The notes under the pieces: model-generated | What the model saw: the letters and a program-made list of their open reading frames with translations, nothing else | What the model was told of the DNA's origin: nothing | Databases searched by the model: none | Translations under genes and position numbers: made by a program | Assembly: GCF_000720325.1 (NCBI RefSeq) | Contig: NZ_JOJM01000025.1 | Span: 1-64,000, forward strand | DNA: 64,000 nt | Reading direction: 5' to 3' | Source of the DNA: Streptomyces sp. NRRL B-1347 | Lineage (GTDB): Bacteria > Actinomycetota > Actinomycetes > Streptomycetales > Streptomycetaceae | Shown: positions 16,291-25,818 of the stretch, piece by piece | Layout of the letters: each line of letters begins with the position of its first letter | Position numbering within the stretch: the stretch's first letter is position 1

Positions 16291-18081
16291 TCAGCCCTGG
16301 CCCGGGCCGCCGTCGCCGCTCGGCGGGGGCGTGGAGCCGGGGTCCGAGGGGCTCGGCGTGGGGTCGGTGGGCGCCGGGTCCGTGGGCGTCGGGTCGGGGT
16401 CGGGCGGGGTGGGCGTCGGGTCGCCGTCGCCGCTGGGCGTGGGCGTCGGGTCCGGGTCCGGGTCCGACGGTCCCGGGCGGGTCGGGGTCGGGCGGGGTCC
16501 TGGGTGGCTGGGCCGGGAACTGCCGTACCCCTGGATGGAGATGACGGCTCCCGAGGGTGCGATCGTGACGCGCGCGCTCCAGTGGCCGGCCGGCTCGCGG
16601 TCGTCGTCGACGTACACCCGGATCGTGAACGAATCGCCCGGCGCGAGCGTTCCCGACGACTGGCTCAGGACGAGCCAGGGCGCTCCGGTGCTCGCGGACC
16701 AGCGCACCGGCGAACTCCCGGACGCGGTCAGCGTGATGAGGGTGACGCCGCCGTTCGACCGGGCCTGGACGCCGACGCGTCCGGCGCCGGGGGCCGCGGG
16801 GGCGCCGGGGCTGATGACCTCCACGGAGACGCCGGGGCCGCCGCGCCCGGCGGCGAAGCGGGGGTCGGGGGTGGTCCTGGCGTTGCCCGCGTTCTCGTAG
16901 CTGTCCCGTCCGCGGGAGCCGTCCCGGCCGCCGCCGTCCTCGGCCTCGGAGGCGCTGGACGCGCGGCCGTCGCTGCCCTCGCCGGTCAGGGGCGCGCCCC
17001 GGTAGGCGGCCCACAGGGCGAGGACGGGAGCGGCCACGACGGTGGCGACGACCGTGGTCGTGACGGCACGCGCGCGGAAGCGCTCCCGGCGGGCGGCGTG
17101 GTCCTTGGGGTCCATGGGGAAGCCGCGCCGGTCGAAGCGGGGCCCGCCGCGGGCCCTGCGCTGGGCGCGCGGGGCGTGCGCCATGGCGTGGTGCAGAGCC
17201 GCGCGCGGGGCTTCGATCAGGGGCAGCGCGGCCGGGGTGACGGCGGTGCCGGGCCAGGCGCCGGACGCGGCGCGCTCGGCGGTGCGGCGGCAGCGCGGGC
17301 AGTCGTCGACGTGCCGGACCAGCTCGCGGCGCAGGGCGGTGCCGAGGAGGACCTGGTTGTCGCCGGTGAGGCGGGCGACGATGGGGCAGGTGCCGGTCTC
17401 GACGACGGCGAGCGCGGCGCGGGTGCGCTCCACCTCGCAGGCGGCGGACGCGAGCAGTTCGCGGGCGGCCGTGAGGTCGAGGCCCAGGACGGCGGCGACC
17501 TCCTTGGGCGCGAGCTGGTGGCGGACGGCGAGCTCCAGGGCCTCGCGCTGCTCGGGCGTCGTCCCGGCGGCCTCGGGCCAGGCCAGCTGGGCGAGCTCGC
17601 GGCGGCGGGCGCGCTCGGCGTCGTCCGCGGGCGGCGGGTCGGCGGCGTGCGGGGGCGCGGGCTGCGCTTTCCCTGGATTCCCCGGACTCCCCGGACCCGG
17701 ATTCCCTGGCTTGCCCTGCTTCCCTGGCTTGCCCTGCTTCCCCGAGCCGGCCGCGTGCGCTCCTTGGCGGCCGCTCTTGCGGGCCTCGGCGAGGGCGCGC
17801 AGACACATCCAGCGGGCGAGCGCGTACAGCCACGCGCGCGTGTCGCCGTCCGGCCGGGCGCCCCGGCGCTCGGCGAGCACGAGGACGTCGCCGAGGGCGG
17901 TGGTGGCGGTGTCGTGGTCGCAGAGGACGGACAGGCAGTACGTGAACAGGCCGTCCAGGAACGGTTCGTAGCGGGCGGGGGGCGCCTGCGAAACCGTGCG
18001 CGGCACCACACGATTGCGGGGGCCCGCATAGGTCCGGTGCGCGCCGGTGGTGTGCGTGGGGACTTCCGGACTGCTGCTCAT
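16291..18081 (-). CDS. membrane-tethered sigma-like / zinc anti-sigma / BACON-domain fusion
   Basis: This protein of about 596 residues has five parts in order. A sigma-70 region-2-like segment lies at about 38-103. A collagen-like Gly-X-Y linker (GKQGKPGKQGKPGNPGP) follows at about 114-140. A region-4-like helix-turn-helix (TPEQREALELAVRHQLAPKEVAAVLGL and AARELL) lies at 176-222. A zinc anti-sigma-like motif (HVDDCPRC, about 258-265) precedes one membrane span (about 340-360). The extracellular side has a BACON beta-sandwich (about 425-520, VRWSASTGAPWLVLSQSSGTLAPGDS) and a Pro/Thr/Asp-rich C-terminus. It looks like a sigma factor and its anti-sigma receptor joined in one chain. Whether it still directs transcription is unknown. 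Start is ATG 18081 or GTG 18084. Confidence 0.8.
   Translation of the reverse strand: MSSSPEVPTHTTGAHRTYAGPRNRVVPRTVSQAPPARYEPFLDGLFTYCLSVLCDHDTATTALGDVLVLAERRGARPDGDTRAWLYALARWMCLRALAEARKSGRQGAHAAGSGKQGKPGKQGKPGNPGPGSPGNPGKAQPAPPHAADPPPADDAERARRRELAQLAWPEAAGTTPEQREALELAVRHQLAPKEVAAVLGLDLTAARELLASAACEVERTRAALAVVETGTCPIVARLTGDNQVLLGTALRRELVRHVDDCPRCRRTAERAASGAWPGTAVTPAALPLIEAPRAALHHAMAHAPRAQRRARGGPRFDRRGFPMDPKDHAARRERFRARAVTTTVVATVVAAPVLALWAAYRGAPLTGEGSDGRASSASEAEDGGGRDGSRGRDSYENAGNARTTPDPRFAAGRGGPGVSVEVISPGAPAAPGAGRVGVQARSNGGVTLITLTASGSSPVRWSASTGAPWLVLSQSSGTLAPGDSFTIRVYVDDDREPAGHWSARVTIAPSGAVISIQGYGSSRPSHPGPRPTPTRPGPSDPDPDPTPTPSGDGDPTPTPPDPDPTPTDPAPTDPTPSPSDPGSTPPPSGDGGPGQG
17702..17737. repeat. 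18-bp perfect tandem repeat coding the collagen-like linker
   Basis: Two identical units starting TTCCCTGGCTTGCCCTGC encode, on the minus strand, GKQGKP twice. Shorter degenerate units flank them. Length variation between strains would alter linker length in multiples of three residues. Confidence 0.8.
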
Positions 18082-18310
18082 CACCCGTGCGAAGTTAGGC
18101 GCATGATGCAGAGGGCTTCCTCCCCCTTGAGCACATTTAATCCTTACGGGTGAACAGATCCCTCAAAAGGGGACAGGAAGCCACGATTCCGTTGTCTGTT
18201 CGACCCAGGCCGCCCCGGAGGGGCGCGATTGTGGGCCCTGGCGGGCCGGGGTGGCCCGCGGTGGCGCGGCCTGGCGGCGTTGTCAGTGGCGGCCGCTACG
18301 GTTTCGTTCC

Positions 18311-19720
18311 ATGGCTGCCCGTACGAAAACCGCCAAGGACCGTCCGTCGTACCGCTGCACCGAATGCGGCTGGCAGACGGCCAAATGGCTCGGCCGCTGC
18401 CCCGAGTGCCAGGCCTGGGGCACGGTCGAGGAGTACGGCGCGCCCGCGGTGCGCACCACCACGCCCGGCCGCGTGACCACCTCCGCCCTGCCCATCGGCC
18501 AGGTCGACGGCCGCCAGGCCACCGCGCGCTCCACCGGCGTGCCCGAGCTCGACCGCGTCCTCGGGGGCGGCCTGGTGCCCGGCGCCGTGGTGCTGCTCGC
18601 GGGCGAGCCCGGCGTCGGCAAGTCCACGCTGCTGCTCGACGTCGCGGCGAAGGCGGCCACGGACGGCCACCGCACGCTCTATGTGACCGGCGAGGAGTCG
18701 GCAAGCCAGGTCCGGCTGCGCGCCGACCGCATCGACGCGCTCGCCGACGACCTGTATCTGGCGGCGGAGACCGACCTGGCCGCGGTCCTCGGCCACTTGG
18801 ACGCGGTGAAGCCCTCGCTGCTCGTCCTGGACTCGGTGCAGACGGTCGCGTCCCCGGAGATCGACGGCGCGCCCGGCGGCATGGCGCAGGTCCGCGAGGT
18901 CGCCGGGGCCCTCATCCGCGCCTCCAAGGAGCGCGGCATGTCCACGCTCCTGGTCGGCCACGTCACCAAGGACGGCGCGATCGCGGGCCCCCGCCTCCTG
19001 GAGCACCTCGTGGACGTGGTGCTCCACTTCGAGGGCGACCGGCACGCGCGCCTGCGCCTGGTCCGCGGCGTCAAGAACAGGTACGGGGCGACGGACGAGG
19101 TCGGCTGCTTCGAGCTGCACGACGAGGGCATCATCGGGCTCGCCGACCCCAGCGGCCTGTTCCTCACCCGCCGCGCCGAGCCCGTGCCCGGCACCTGTCT
19201 GACGGTGACCCTGGAGGGCCGCCGCCCGCTGGTCGCCGAGGTCCAGGCGCTCACCGTGGACTCCCAGATCCCGTCCCCGCGCCGCACCACGTCGGGCCTG
19301 GAGACGTCCCGGGTGTCGATGATGCTGGCCGTCCTGGAGCAGCGCGGCCGCATCAGCGCGCTCGGCAAGCGCGACATCTACAGCGCGACGGTCGGCGGCG
19401 TGAAGCTGTCCGAGCCCGCCGCCGACCTCGCCGTGGCGCTCGCGCTCGCCTCCGCCGCCAGCGACACCCCGCTGCCGAAGAACCTGGTCGCGATCGGTGA
19501 GGTGGGCCTCGCGGGCGAGGTCAGACGGGTCACCGGGGTGCAGCGCAGACTGGCCGAGGCGCACCGCCTGGGCTTCACGCACGCGCTCGTACCGGCCGAT
19601 CCCGGGAAGGTCCCGCCCGGTATGAAGGTCACCGAAGTCGCCGACATGGGCGACGCGCTGCGCGTCCTTCCGAGATCGCGTCGCCGAGAGGCCCCACGGG
19701 AGGAGGAGGACCGCCGGTAG
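18311..19720 (+). CDS. radA: DNA repair protein RadA
   Basis: This 469-residue RecA-like helicase helps process recombination intermediates. It has the N-terminal C4 zinc finger ([23 protein letters not shown]), Walker A ([16 protein letters not shown]), the RadA-specific KNRYG motif ([15 protein letters not shown]) and a C-terminal Lon-protease-like domain ([23 protein letters not shown] and [17 protein letters not shown]). The ATG at 18311 starts exactly at the family N-terminus. disA follows 89 bp downstream, a conserved radA-disA pairing in which RadA is known to inhibit DisA in Bacillus. Confidence 0.95.
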   Translation: MAARTKTAKDRPSYRCTECGWQTAKWLGRCPECQAWGTVEEYGAPAVRTTTPGRVTTSALPIGQVDGRQATARSTGVPELDRVLGGGLVPGAVVLLAGEPGVGKSTLLLDVAAKAATDGHRTLYVTGEESASQVRLRADRIDALADDLYLAAETDLAAVLGHLDAVKPSLLVLDSVQTVASPEIDGAPGGMAQVREVAGALIRASKERGMSTLLVGHVTKDGAIAGPRLLEHLVDVVLHFEGDRHARLRLVRGVKNRYGATDEVGCFELHDEGIIGLADPSGLFLTRRAEPVPGTCLTVTLEGRRPLVAEVQALTVDSQIPSPRRTTSGLETSRVSMMLAVLEQRGRISALGKRDIYSATVGGVKLSEPAADLAVALALASAASDTPLPKNLVAIGEVGLAGEVRRVTGVQRRLAEAHRLGFTHALVPADPGKVPPGMKVTEVADMGDALRVLPRSRRREAPREEEDRR

Positions 19721-19809
19721 ACTTTGCCCTGGTCTCGCCCATCCGTACGAACTCAGGCGTACGGCAGGGGGTCGGCCGAGCCTCGGAAACCTGCGACCGG
19801 AGGAGTGCA

Positions 19810-20934
19810 GTGGCAGCCAACGACCGGGCAGGGGTTCCCGGCAAGCCCGGTGGCGGCTCCGGTGCCGACGGCCTGATGCGCGCCTCGCTGAGCGCCGTCG
19901 CGCCGGGCACGGCCCTGCGGGACGGCCTGGAGCGCATCCTGCGGGGCAACACGGGCGGTCTCATCGTCCTCGGCTCCGACAAGACCGTCGAGTCGATGTG
20001 CACGGGCGGATTCGTCCTGGACGTCGAGTTCACCGCGACGCGGCTGCGCGAGCTGTGCAAGCTCGACGGCGGCATCGTCCTGTCGTCGGACCTGTCGAAG
20101 ATCCTGCGGGCGGGCGTCCAGCTGGTGCCCGACCCGACGATCCCCACGGAGGAGACGGGCACCCGGCACCGCACGGCGGACCGCGTGAGCAAGCAGGTCG
20201 GCTTCCCCGTCGTGTCCGTGTCCCAGTCGATGCGCCTGGTCGCGCTGTACGTCGACGGTCAGCGCCGGGTCCTGGAGGACTCGGCGGCGATCCTGTCACG
20301 TGCCAACCAGGCCCTCGCCACCCTGGAGCGGTACAAGCTCCGGCTCGACGAGGTCGCGGGCACGCTCTCCGCCCTGGAGATCGAGGACCTGGTGACCGTG
20401 CGGGACGTCACCGCCGTCGCGCAGCGCCTCGAAATGGTGCGCCGCATCGCCACCGAGATCGCCGAGTACGTGGTGGAGCTGGGCACCGACGGCCGTCTCC
20501 TCGCCCTCCAGCTCGACGAGTTGATCGCGGGCGTCGAGCCCGAGCGCGAGCTCGTCGTCCGGGACTACGTCCCCGAGCCCACGGCCAAGCGCTCGCGCAC
20601 CGTCGACGAGGCGCTGGCCGAGCTGGACTCCCTCACCCACGCCGAGCTCCTCGAACTGTCCACGGTGGCCCGCGCGTTGGGCTACACGGGCTCGCCCGAG
20701 ACGCTCGACTCCGCCGTCTCCCCGCGCGGCTTCCGGCTCCTCGCGAAGGTTCCCCGGCTGCCCGGCGCCATCATCGAGCGCCTGGTGGAGCACTTCGGCG
20801 GCCTCCAGAAGCTGCTCGCGGCGAGCGTCGACGACCTCCAGACGGTGGACGGCGTCGGCGAGGCCCGCGCCCGCAGCGTGCGCGAGGGCCTCTCCCGGCT
20901 CGCCGAGTCGTCGATCCTGGAGCGTTACGTCTAG
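19810..20934 (+). CDS. disA: DNA integrity scanning diadenylate cyclase
   Basis: The 374-residue protein makes cyclic di-AMP from two ATP and scans DNA for branched structures. The DAC domain shows the DGA-equivalent [10 protein letters not shown] and the RHR motif [15 protein letters not shown] helical linker follows, then a C-terminal helix-hairpin-helix DNA-binding domain ([27 protein letters not shown]). The GTG at 19810 follows GGAGGAG. Its neighbour radA supports the repair role. It is the only visible c-di-AMP synthase in the window. Confidence 0.95.
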   Translation: MAANDRAGVPGKPGGGSGADGLMRASLSAVAPGTALRDGLERILRGNTGGLIVLGSDKTVESMCTGGFVLDVEFTATRLRELCKLDGGIVLSSDLSKILRAGVQLVPDPTIPTEETGTRHRTADRVSKQVGFPVVSVSQSMRLVALYVDGQRRVLEDSAAILSRANQALATLERYKLRLDEVAGTLSALEIEDLVTVRDVTAVAQRLEMVRRIATEIAEYVVELGTDGRLLALQLDELIAGVEPERELVVRDYVPEPTAKRSRTVDEALAELDSLTHAELLELSTVARALGYTGSPETLDSAVSPRGFRLLAKVPRLPGAIIERLVEHFGGLQKLLAASVDDLQTVDGVGEARARSVREGLSRLAESSILERYV

Positions 20935-21030
20935 CCTCCGGCGGGCCGCAGTCACCGGCTGAGCCCCGGTGGCCCGTGCCGCTTCGCGGCGGGAAGTGCC
21001 GCGCTGCGCCGTCGATCGGCTGCGGGCACG

Positions 21031-21073
21031 TCGTGGCTGGCCGCGCAGTTCCCCGCGCCCCTAACGGGGCGCC
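21031..21073. repeat. probable dispersed Streptomyces intergenic repeat (second family)
   Basis: The segment containing GTGGCTGGCCGCGCAGTTCC followed by CCGCGCCCCTAACGGGGCGC resembles a sequence I have seen repeatedly between Streptomyces genes. GCGCCCC-TAAC-GGGGCGC forms a hairpin. Only one copy is present here, so its repeat status rests on memory. It lies between disA and a convergent gene and may be a terminator. Confidence 0.5.
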
Positions 21074-21082
21074 ACCGGGGCG

Positions 21083-21913
21083 TCAGTCGGCCGTCAGGAC
21101 GAAGGACGCGCGGTCCGAGCCGAGGGTCTCGGACTTGGCCTCCACCAGGTAGGTGTCCGGCTTCGCCGATCCCGGCGGAGGCGTGGCGCACTGGGGCGCG
21201 CTCGGCTTCAGGTCCCACTCGACGACGTGCGAGACCCGGCCGTCAGCGGGAACCCGGAAGAGCAGGCTCGTACCGCCCGCGGCGGGGCAGTCGTCGGAGG
21301 ACCAGATCTCCTTGCCCGACCCGGACTGAGTGATCGTCAGGATCGCGCCCTTGGCGCCGAGGTCGACCTTGCAGGCCTTGCCGCTCGTGTTCACGGCGGT
21401 CAGCTGCAACTTCGGCTTCTGCCCGGCCCCGTACTCGTTGCGCAGGCTGCGCAGCTTCAACTTCACCGCGCCGGAGGCGCAGTTGGGGAGCGTGGAGCCC
21501 GCGGGCAGCCGGTTGCCCGAGCCGCCGCCGCCCTTCGCGCCGTCGTCGGAGCCGGAGCCGTCCCCGGCGCCGCCGGAGTCCTCGCCCGAGCCGCCGCCGG
21601 AACCGGAGTCACCGTCGCCGTCCGAACCGCCGGAACCACCGGAGCCGCCGGAACCGCCGGAACCCTCCGACTCGTCCCGGCCGCCCGGGTGTTCGCTGAT
21701 CGCGGGGCCCGAGCCCGAGGGGCCGGGCGTGATGGACGTCGCGGGGCCGTTGCCCGACGACCCGTCAGCACCGTTCTTCCCGTCGCCCCCGCCCGAGGCG
21801 AGGGCCCAGACGACGAGGAGCAAGAGGAGTCCGAGCACGGACAGCAGAACGGCCCTCCGACGCCAGTAGATGGAGGAGGGAAGCGGCCCGATCGGATTGC
21901 GCAGAGATCCCAC
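21083..21913 (-). CDS. membrane-anchored Gly/Ser-rich extracellular protein
   Basis: The protein of about 276 residues begins with a short basic cytoplasmic tail and a signal-anchor (AVLLSVLGLLLLLVVWALASGG). A long Gly/Ser/Asp/Glu low-complexity linker follows (GGSGGSGGSGGSDGDGDSG). The C-terminal domain of about 130 residues has four cysteines (NCASG, KACKV, DDCPA, QCATP), probably two disulfides, and a beta-rich sequence like secreted DUF4232-type domains. Function unknown; an envelope-associated role is likely. The GTG at 21913 is preceded by AAGG; a TTG at 21919 is the alternative. Confidence 0.75.
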   Translation of the reverse strand: MGSLRNPIGPLPSSIYWRRRAVLLSVLGLLLLLVVWALASGGGDGKNGADGSSGNGPATSITPGPSGSGPAISEHPGGRDESEGSGGSGGSGGSGGSDGDGDSGSGGGSGEDSGGAGDGSGSDDGAKGGGGSGNRLPAGSTLPNCASGAVKLKLRSLRNEYGAGQKPKLQLTAVNTSGKACKVDLGAKGAILTITQSGSGKEIWSSDDCPAAGGTSLLFRVPADGRVSHVVEWDLKPSAPQCATPPPGSAKPDTYLVEAKSETLGSDRASFVLTAD

Positions 21914-22120
21914 GCCCAAACCTTACGAGAGAACGGCGCGTTCTCTGGCCCCACCCGCCGCCTAGGTCCACAACTTTTGCGGATCATCATCACGGTTCCG
22001 GCCACGCGCCCCGCCCCGCGCCGGGCCCGTCACCCCTCCCCGTCCCTGTCTTTCGTCAGGTCCGATATCGGTCCATCGCTGGATGTGACGATTCGAGATC
22101 CCTACGTACGGTCCGTAATC

Positions 22121-23155
22121 ATGGACACCATGGATTCCTCCGGCCTTTACCGCGACATCACCGAGTTCGCCCATGACACCCCCGGCTGGGTGCAGCACCT
22201 CGCCGAGGTGTGGACGGAACTCGGCCTGCTGCTCTTCGGCGCGCTGTTCGTCGTCGCCTGGTGGCGGGCCCGGCGCGGGGACTCCCGCGCGTTCGCGGTG
22301 GCGGTCCTTGCGCCCCTGGGCACGGCCCTCGCGTATGTGATCAGTGAGGCGGCGAAGTCCGTGGTGGACGAGGAGCGGCCGTGCCGGGCCGTGAAGGGCG
22401 CGCTCACGCCGCTCGTCGAGTGCCCGCCGCACGGCGACTGGTCCTTCCCCAGCAACCACTCCACGATCGCGGGGGCCGCCGCGGTCGGGCTCGCGCTCGC
22501 CTGGCCGCGCATCGCCGCCCTCACGCTGCCGATGGCGGTCCTCATGGCCTTCTCGCGGGTCTTCGTGGGCGTGCACTACCCGCACGACGTGGCCGTCGGC
22601 CTGGTGCTCGGCGCGGCCGTCGCGTTCCTCGCGGTGCGGCTCGCCACGCGCCCCCTCGCACGGGTCACCGAGACGATGCGGGGGTCGCGCGCGGCGCTCG
22701 TCACCTGGTTCGCGGGCCCCGGCCCGGCCACGGCGCACGCGTCCGGAGGATCCCCGGCCCCGGCGCCGGCGTACACGGCGCCTTCGACGTACGACGCGCC
22801 CTCGTCCGCGCCGCGCGAGGGATACGGGGCGTACGGGACATACGGCGCATCCCCGTCTTACGACGCATCTCCGTCGTACGACGCGTCCCCGGCGTACGCG
22901 CCCCACGCTGACGGCACGTACGCCCCGCACGCCTCGTACGACGACACGGCGCCGTACCCGTACGGCACGCAGGCCCCGTACGGCACGCAGGCCCCCTATG
23001 ACGCCCAGGCCCCGTACGGCGACCCGGCGTACCCGACACAGAGCGCGGACGCCTACATCCCGCGCCCCCAGCAGGGCGGCTACCACCAGGACGACTACCA
23101 GCAGGGCGGCTACCACCAGGGCGACTACCAGCAGCCCCCGACGCACCGCCCGTGA
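22121..23155 (+). CDS. PAP2-family phosphatase with Tyr/Pro/Gln-rich tail
   Basis: The 344-residue membrane protein is a lipid-phosphate or undecaprenyl-pyrophosphate-type phosphatase. It has the three PAP2 motifs: KSVVDEERP, WSFPSNHSTIAG and SRVFVGVHYPHDV, with five or six membrane spans in residues 15-190. From about 205 the protein becomes an extended tail of repeated short motifs rich in Tyr, Pro, Ala, Ser and later Gln (YDASPSYDASP, YGTQAPYGTQAPY, QQGGYHQ), presumably disordered and possibly crosslinking or interacting. Start at ATG 22121; a second ATG at 22130 is equally possible and no ribosome site is clear. Confidence 0.87.
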   Translation: MDTMDSSGLYRDITEFAHDTPGWVQHLAEVWTELGLLLFGALFVVAWWRARRGDSRAFAVAVLAPLGTALAYVISEAAKSVVDEERPCRAVKGALTPLVECPPHGDWSFPSNHSTIAGAAAVGLALAWPRIAALTLPMAVLMAFSRVFVGVHYPHDVAVGLVLGAAVAFLAVRLATRPLARVTETMRGSRAALVTWFAGPGPATAHASGGSPAPAPAYTAPSTYDAPSSAPREGYGAYGTYGASPSYDASPSYDASPAYAPHADGTYAPHASYDDTAPYPYGTQAPYGTQAPYDAQAPYGDPAYPTQSADAYIPRPQQGGYHQDDYQQGGYHQGDYQQPPTHRP

Positions 23156-23162
23156 GGCGGGG

Positions 23163-23849
23163 TCAGCCAGGGGCGCCCGGAGCGGTCCGCGCGCTGTCGT
23201 CCGCGACGAGCCCGGCCTCGTACGCGACGATCGCCGCCTGAACGCGGTTCTTGACCTCAAGACGGTCGAGGACCGCGCTCACATACGCCTTGACCGTGCC
23301 CTCGACGAGGTGCAGCCGCCCGGCGATCTCCGGGTTGGAAAGACCCGCCCCCACCAGGCCGAGGACCTCGCGCTCGCGCGGGGTCAGACCGGCCACGCGC
23401 GCGCGTGCGGCCGACTCGCGGCCGATGCGCCGCCCGCCGAGCCCGTCGATGACGTACCGGGCCACCTTCGGCGACAGGAACGCGGCCCCGCCCGCCACCG
23501 CCCGTACGCCCGCGATGAGTTCGTGCGGGTCCCCGGACTTCAGCAGGAAGCCGGTGGCGCCGCCGCCGAGCGCGCGGGCGACGTACGCGTCCTCGGAGAA
23601 CGTCGTCAGCATCGCGACCGCCGTGCCCGGCACGGTCCTGACGATCTCCTCGCCCGCGGCGAGGCCGTCGAGGCGGGGCATGCGGATGTCGAGGAGCGCC
23701 ACGTCGGGGCGGTGCGCCTGGGTCAGCTCGATCGCCTCCCGGCCGTCGGCGGCCTCGGCGACGACCTCGATGCCGTCGCCCGCGGTGAGAATGGCCCGCA
23801 CCCCCGCGCGGATCATCGCCTCGTCGTCGGCCAGCAGTACGCGGATCAC
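23163..23849 (-). CDS. NarL/LuxR-type response regulator
   Basis: The 228-residue protein has a receiver domain (MIRVLLADDEAMIRAG; phospho-acceptor Asp in VALLDIRMP; conserved Thr and Lys in MLTTF and FLLKSGDP). A C-terminal LuxR helix-turn-helix follows (LTPREREVLGLVGAGLSNPEIAGRLHLVEGTVKAYVSAVL). It overlaps its sensor kinase gene by 4 bp (ATGA), which is a classic coupled pair. The target is unknown. It is convergent with the PAP2 gene, with only 7 bp between stops. Confidence 0.92.
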   Translation of the reverse strand: MIRVLLADDEAMIRAGVRAILTAGDGIEVVAEAADGREAIELTQAHRPDVALLDIRMPRLDGLAAGEEIVRTVPGTAVAMLTTFSEDAYVARALGGGATGFLLKSGDPHELIAGVRAVAGGAAFLSPKVARYVIDGLGGRRIGRESAARARVAGLTPREREVLGLVGAGLSNPEIAGRLHLVEGTVKAYVSAVLDRLEVKNRVQAAIVAYEAGLVADDSARTAPGAPG

Positions 23850-25447
23850 CGATGCCCTCCGTCGCCGCCCGTACCGGAGACATCTGATGTACCGGACGTG
23901 CCGGATGTACCGGATGCGCCGGCCTTAGGGATCACTGTCTTGTCCACGAGCTTTCCGTTCTCGAAGCAGAGCCTGAAGTGCGTTGACGAGGTGAAGAGTT
24001 GGCCGCTGGCGCGGTAGTAGCGGCAGTCCGCTCCCGGGGGCGGCGGGCTCGGCGCCCGCTCCACGGGCGGGTCGTTCACGCCGCGCTCCGGCAGCACGGC
24101 CGCGACGTCGGCCTGCGGCGCGCCCACCCGCAGCGCCGCGAAGTCGGCGGGCTTCAGGACGGAGTGCGTCTTCGTGTACGCGTACCAGCCAAAGGTCCCG
24201 GCGATCAGTACGGCGCCGGTCGCGGCGGCGGCCCCGAAGGCGAGCACGGTGCGGCGCCGGGCGTGGGCGAGCGTCCCCGCGGGCAGCGGCACGGCGTCCA
24301 CCGGCACGCCCGCACCCATCGGAACACCCGCGTCCGCCGGAATCACCGCGCGCACCCGGAAGCCCTCGCCGTGCGGGCCCGCGTCGAGGTCGCCGCCCAG
24401 GGCCGCCAGCCTGGTGTGCAGGTCCGCGAGGCCGGAGCCGCCGCCGGGGGGTGAACCGGGCTCACGGGGCGGGCCGTTGGTGACCGTGATCGTCGTCGTA
24501 CGGGGGTCCGCGCGAGTCGCCGCGACGGTGACGGGGGCGCCGGGCGCGTACTTCGCCGCGTTGGTCAGGGCCTCCTGGACCACGCGGTAGGCGAGGCGCT
24601 CCGCCGGTCCCGGCTCCTCGGTGCCGTCCGCGACGTAGCGCACCCGCAGGCCCGACTCGGCCGCCCGCGCGACCAGTTGCTCCACCGTCTCGCCGGGCGG
24701 CGCGAGGGGAGCGGGTTCGTCGCGCTCGTCCCGCAGTACGCCGATGATCGCGCGCAGCCGGTCCGTGGCGTCGGCCGCGGCCACGCGCAGGTCCGAGGCC
24801 GCCGCGCGGTGGTGTTCGGGCAGGTCGGCGGCCAGCTGGAGGGCGCCGGCGCGCACCGCGATCAGGCTCAGCTCGTGGCCCAGCGAGTCGTGCATGTCCT
24901 GGGCGATGCGGGCCCGCTCCCGCAGCCGGGCGCGGTCGGCGACGATCCGCTGCTCGCGCTCCAGCTGGTCGGCGCGGGCGAGCGCCGACGCGGTCAGGGC
25001 CCGGCTCTGCCGCAGGTAGCGGCCCGCGAGCCAGGGGAAGACCGCGCCGAACAGGAGCGTGGCCATCAGCACCAGCCACTCGACGACCGGGTCGACGTCG
25101 CGCACCACCACCTTGGCGGTGCCCGCCGCCGCGACCGCCGCGAACGCCAGGAGCGCGGGCCTGGCCCGCGGCCCGTGCCTGCCGAGCAGGAACGCGAAGG
25201 CGGCCAGGGCCATGCCGTACGAGACCGTGAACAAGGAGGGGGCGGTGGCCTCGCCGGGGGCCGCGGCGAGCAGGAACGCCAGGGTGGGGCGGCGGCGCCA
25301 GATCGCGGCGGCCGCGGCGAGGGCGGCGAGGCCGCCGAGCTGCTGCCAGGCCGTGCGCGGCTCGTTCAGGCCGATCGCGTCGGCCGTCGCGGCGGGGATG
25401 GCCAGGGCCAGCCACAGCAGGGCGTCCACATGGCGTCGGGTTCTCAC
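23846..25447 (-). CDS. NarL-type sensor histidine kinase with fused C-terminal membrane/BamE-like domain
   Basis: The 533-residue protein has an N-terminal membrane region (about 10-145), HisKA_3 dimerisation box (ERARIAQDMHDSLGHELS, His186) and HATPase (VQEALTNAAKYAPG, GSGLADLHTRL) to about residue 370. Kinases of this class normally end there. This one adds a further membrane span (about 398-423) and an extracytoplasmic domain (about 425-510) with two cysteines (DCRYYR, FRLCFENGKL) that resembles SmpA/BamE or BLIP-like folds. It finishes in a GTSGTSGTS repeat. The extra domain may be a second sensor on the far side of the kinase core. Confidence 0.88.
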   Translation of the reverse strand: MRTRRHVDALLWLALAIPAATADAIGLNEPRTAWQQLGGLAALAAAAAIWRRRPTLAFLLAAAPGEATAPSLFTVSYGMALAAFAFLLGRHGPRARPALLAFAAVAAAGTAKVVVRDVDPVVEWLVLMATLLFGAVFPWLAGRYLRQSRALTASALARADQLEREQRIVADRARLRERARIAQDMHDSLGHELSLIAVRAGALQLAADLPEHHRAAASDLRVAAADATDRLRAIIGVLRDERDEPAPLAPPGETVEQLVARAAESGLRVRYVADGTEEPGPAERLAYRVVQEALTNAAKYAPGAPVTVAATRADPRTTTITVTNGPPREPGSPPGGGSGLADLHTRLAALGGDLDAGPHGEGFRVRAVIPADAGVPMGAGVPVDAVPLPAGTLAHARRRTVLAFGAAAATGAVLIAGTFGWYAYTKTHSVLKPADFAALRVGAPQADVAAVLPERGVNDPPVERAPSPPPPGADCRYYRASGQLFTSSTHFRLCFENGKLVDKTVIPKAGASGTSGTSGTSDVSGTGGDGGHR

Positions 25448-25818
25448 CCCCTCGACGCTACGTGCCTGCGGCCGCGCCTGTACCTGCCGATCGACAGGGG
25501 CTCCTCTCCCCCACCCACCCGCCCTTCCGTCACGGTCCGCGCCCGTCCTCGCGTCGTCCTCTGCCGCCCGTCACCGCATCGCGCTGCCGCGCTCGCCCTC
25601 AAACGCCGGACGGGCTGGAGGGGGTGCGCTGGGCCCGCTCGGCCGGCTGGCGGAGGGGCCGGGGCTGGCCTGTGAAGGGGTGGGGGGGGGGGGAAGAGCT
25701 GCCGCGCAGCGGCGACGGGCGACCGGGCTCCCGGAGGCGGGGCTCGGGGTTCAGCGCGCTGCACAGCGTGCCGTGCCGTTGGCCCGGCCCCCGGGCCCTC
25801 CGTGGCAGGATCGTGGGC
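25448..25818. other. divergent intergenic region with a degenerate repeat and a G12 tract
   Basis: The 371-bp gap between the sensor kinase and mutY holds a copy of the dispersed repeat core (25591-25617, minus orientation, with GCTCGCCCTC in place of CCTCGTCCTC). It also holds an uninterrupted run of 12 G at 25682-25693. No gene is evident. CAGGAT at 25805-25810, 8 nt before the mutY ATG, is a weak minus-10-like element. The homopolymer is prone to length variation or sequencing error. Confidence 0.7.

Noticed and set aside
17690..17745. CRISPR-like direct repeats
   Set aside because: The repeats are contiguous, in frame and encode a Gly-X-Y linker; there are no unique spacers or cas genes.
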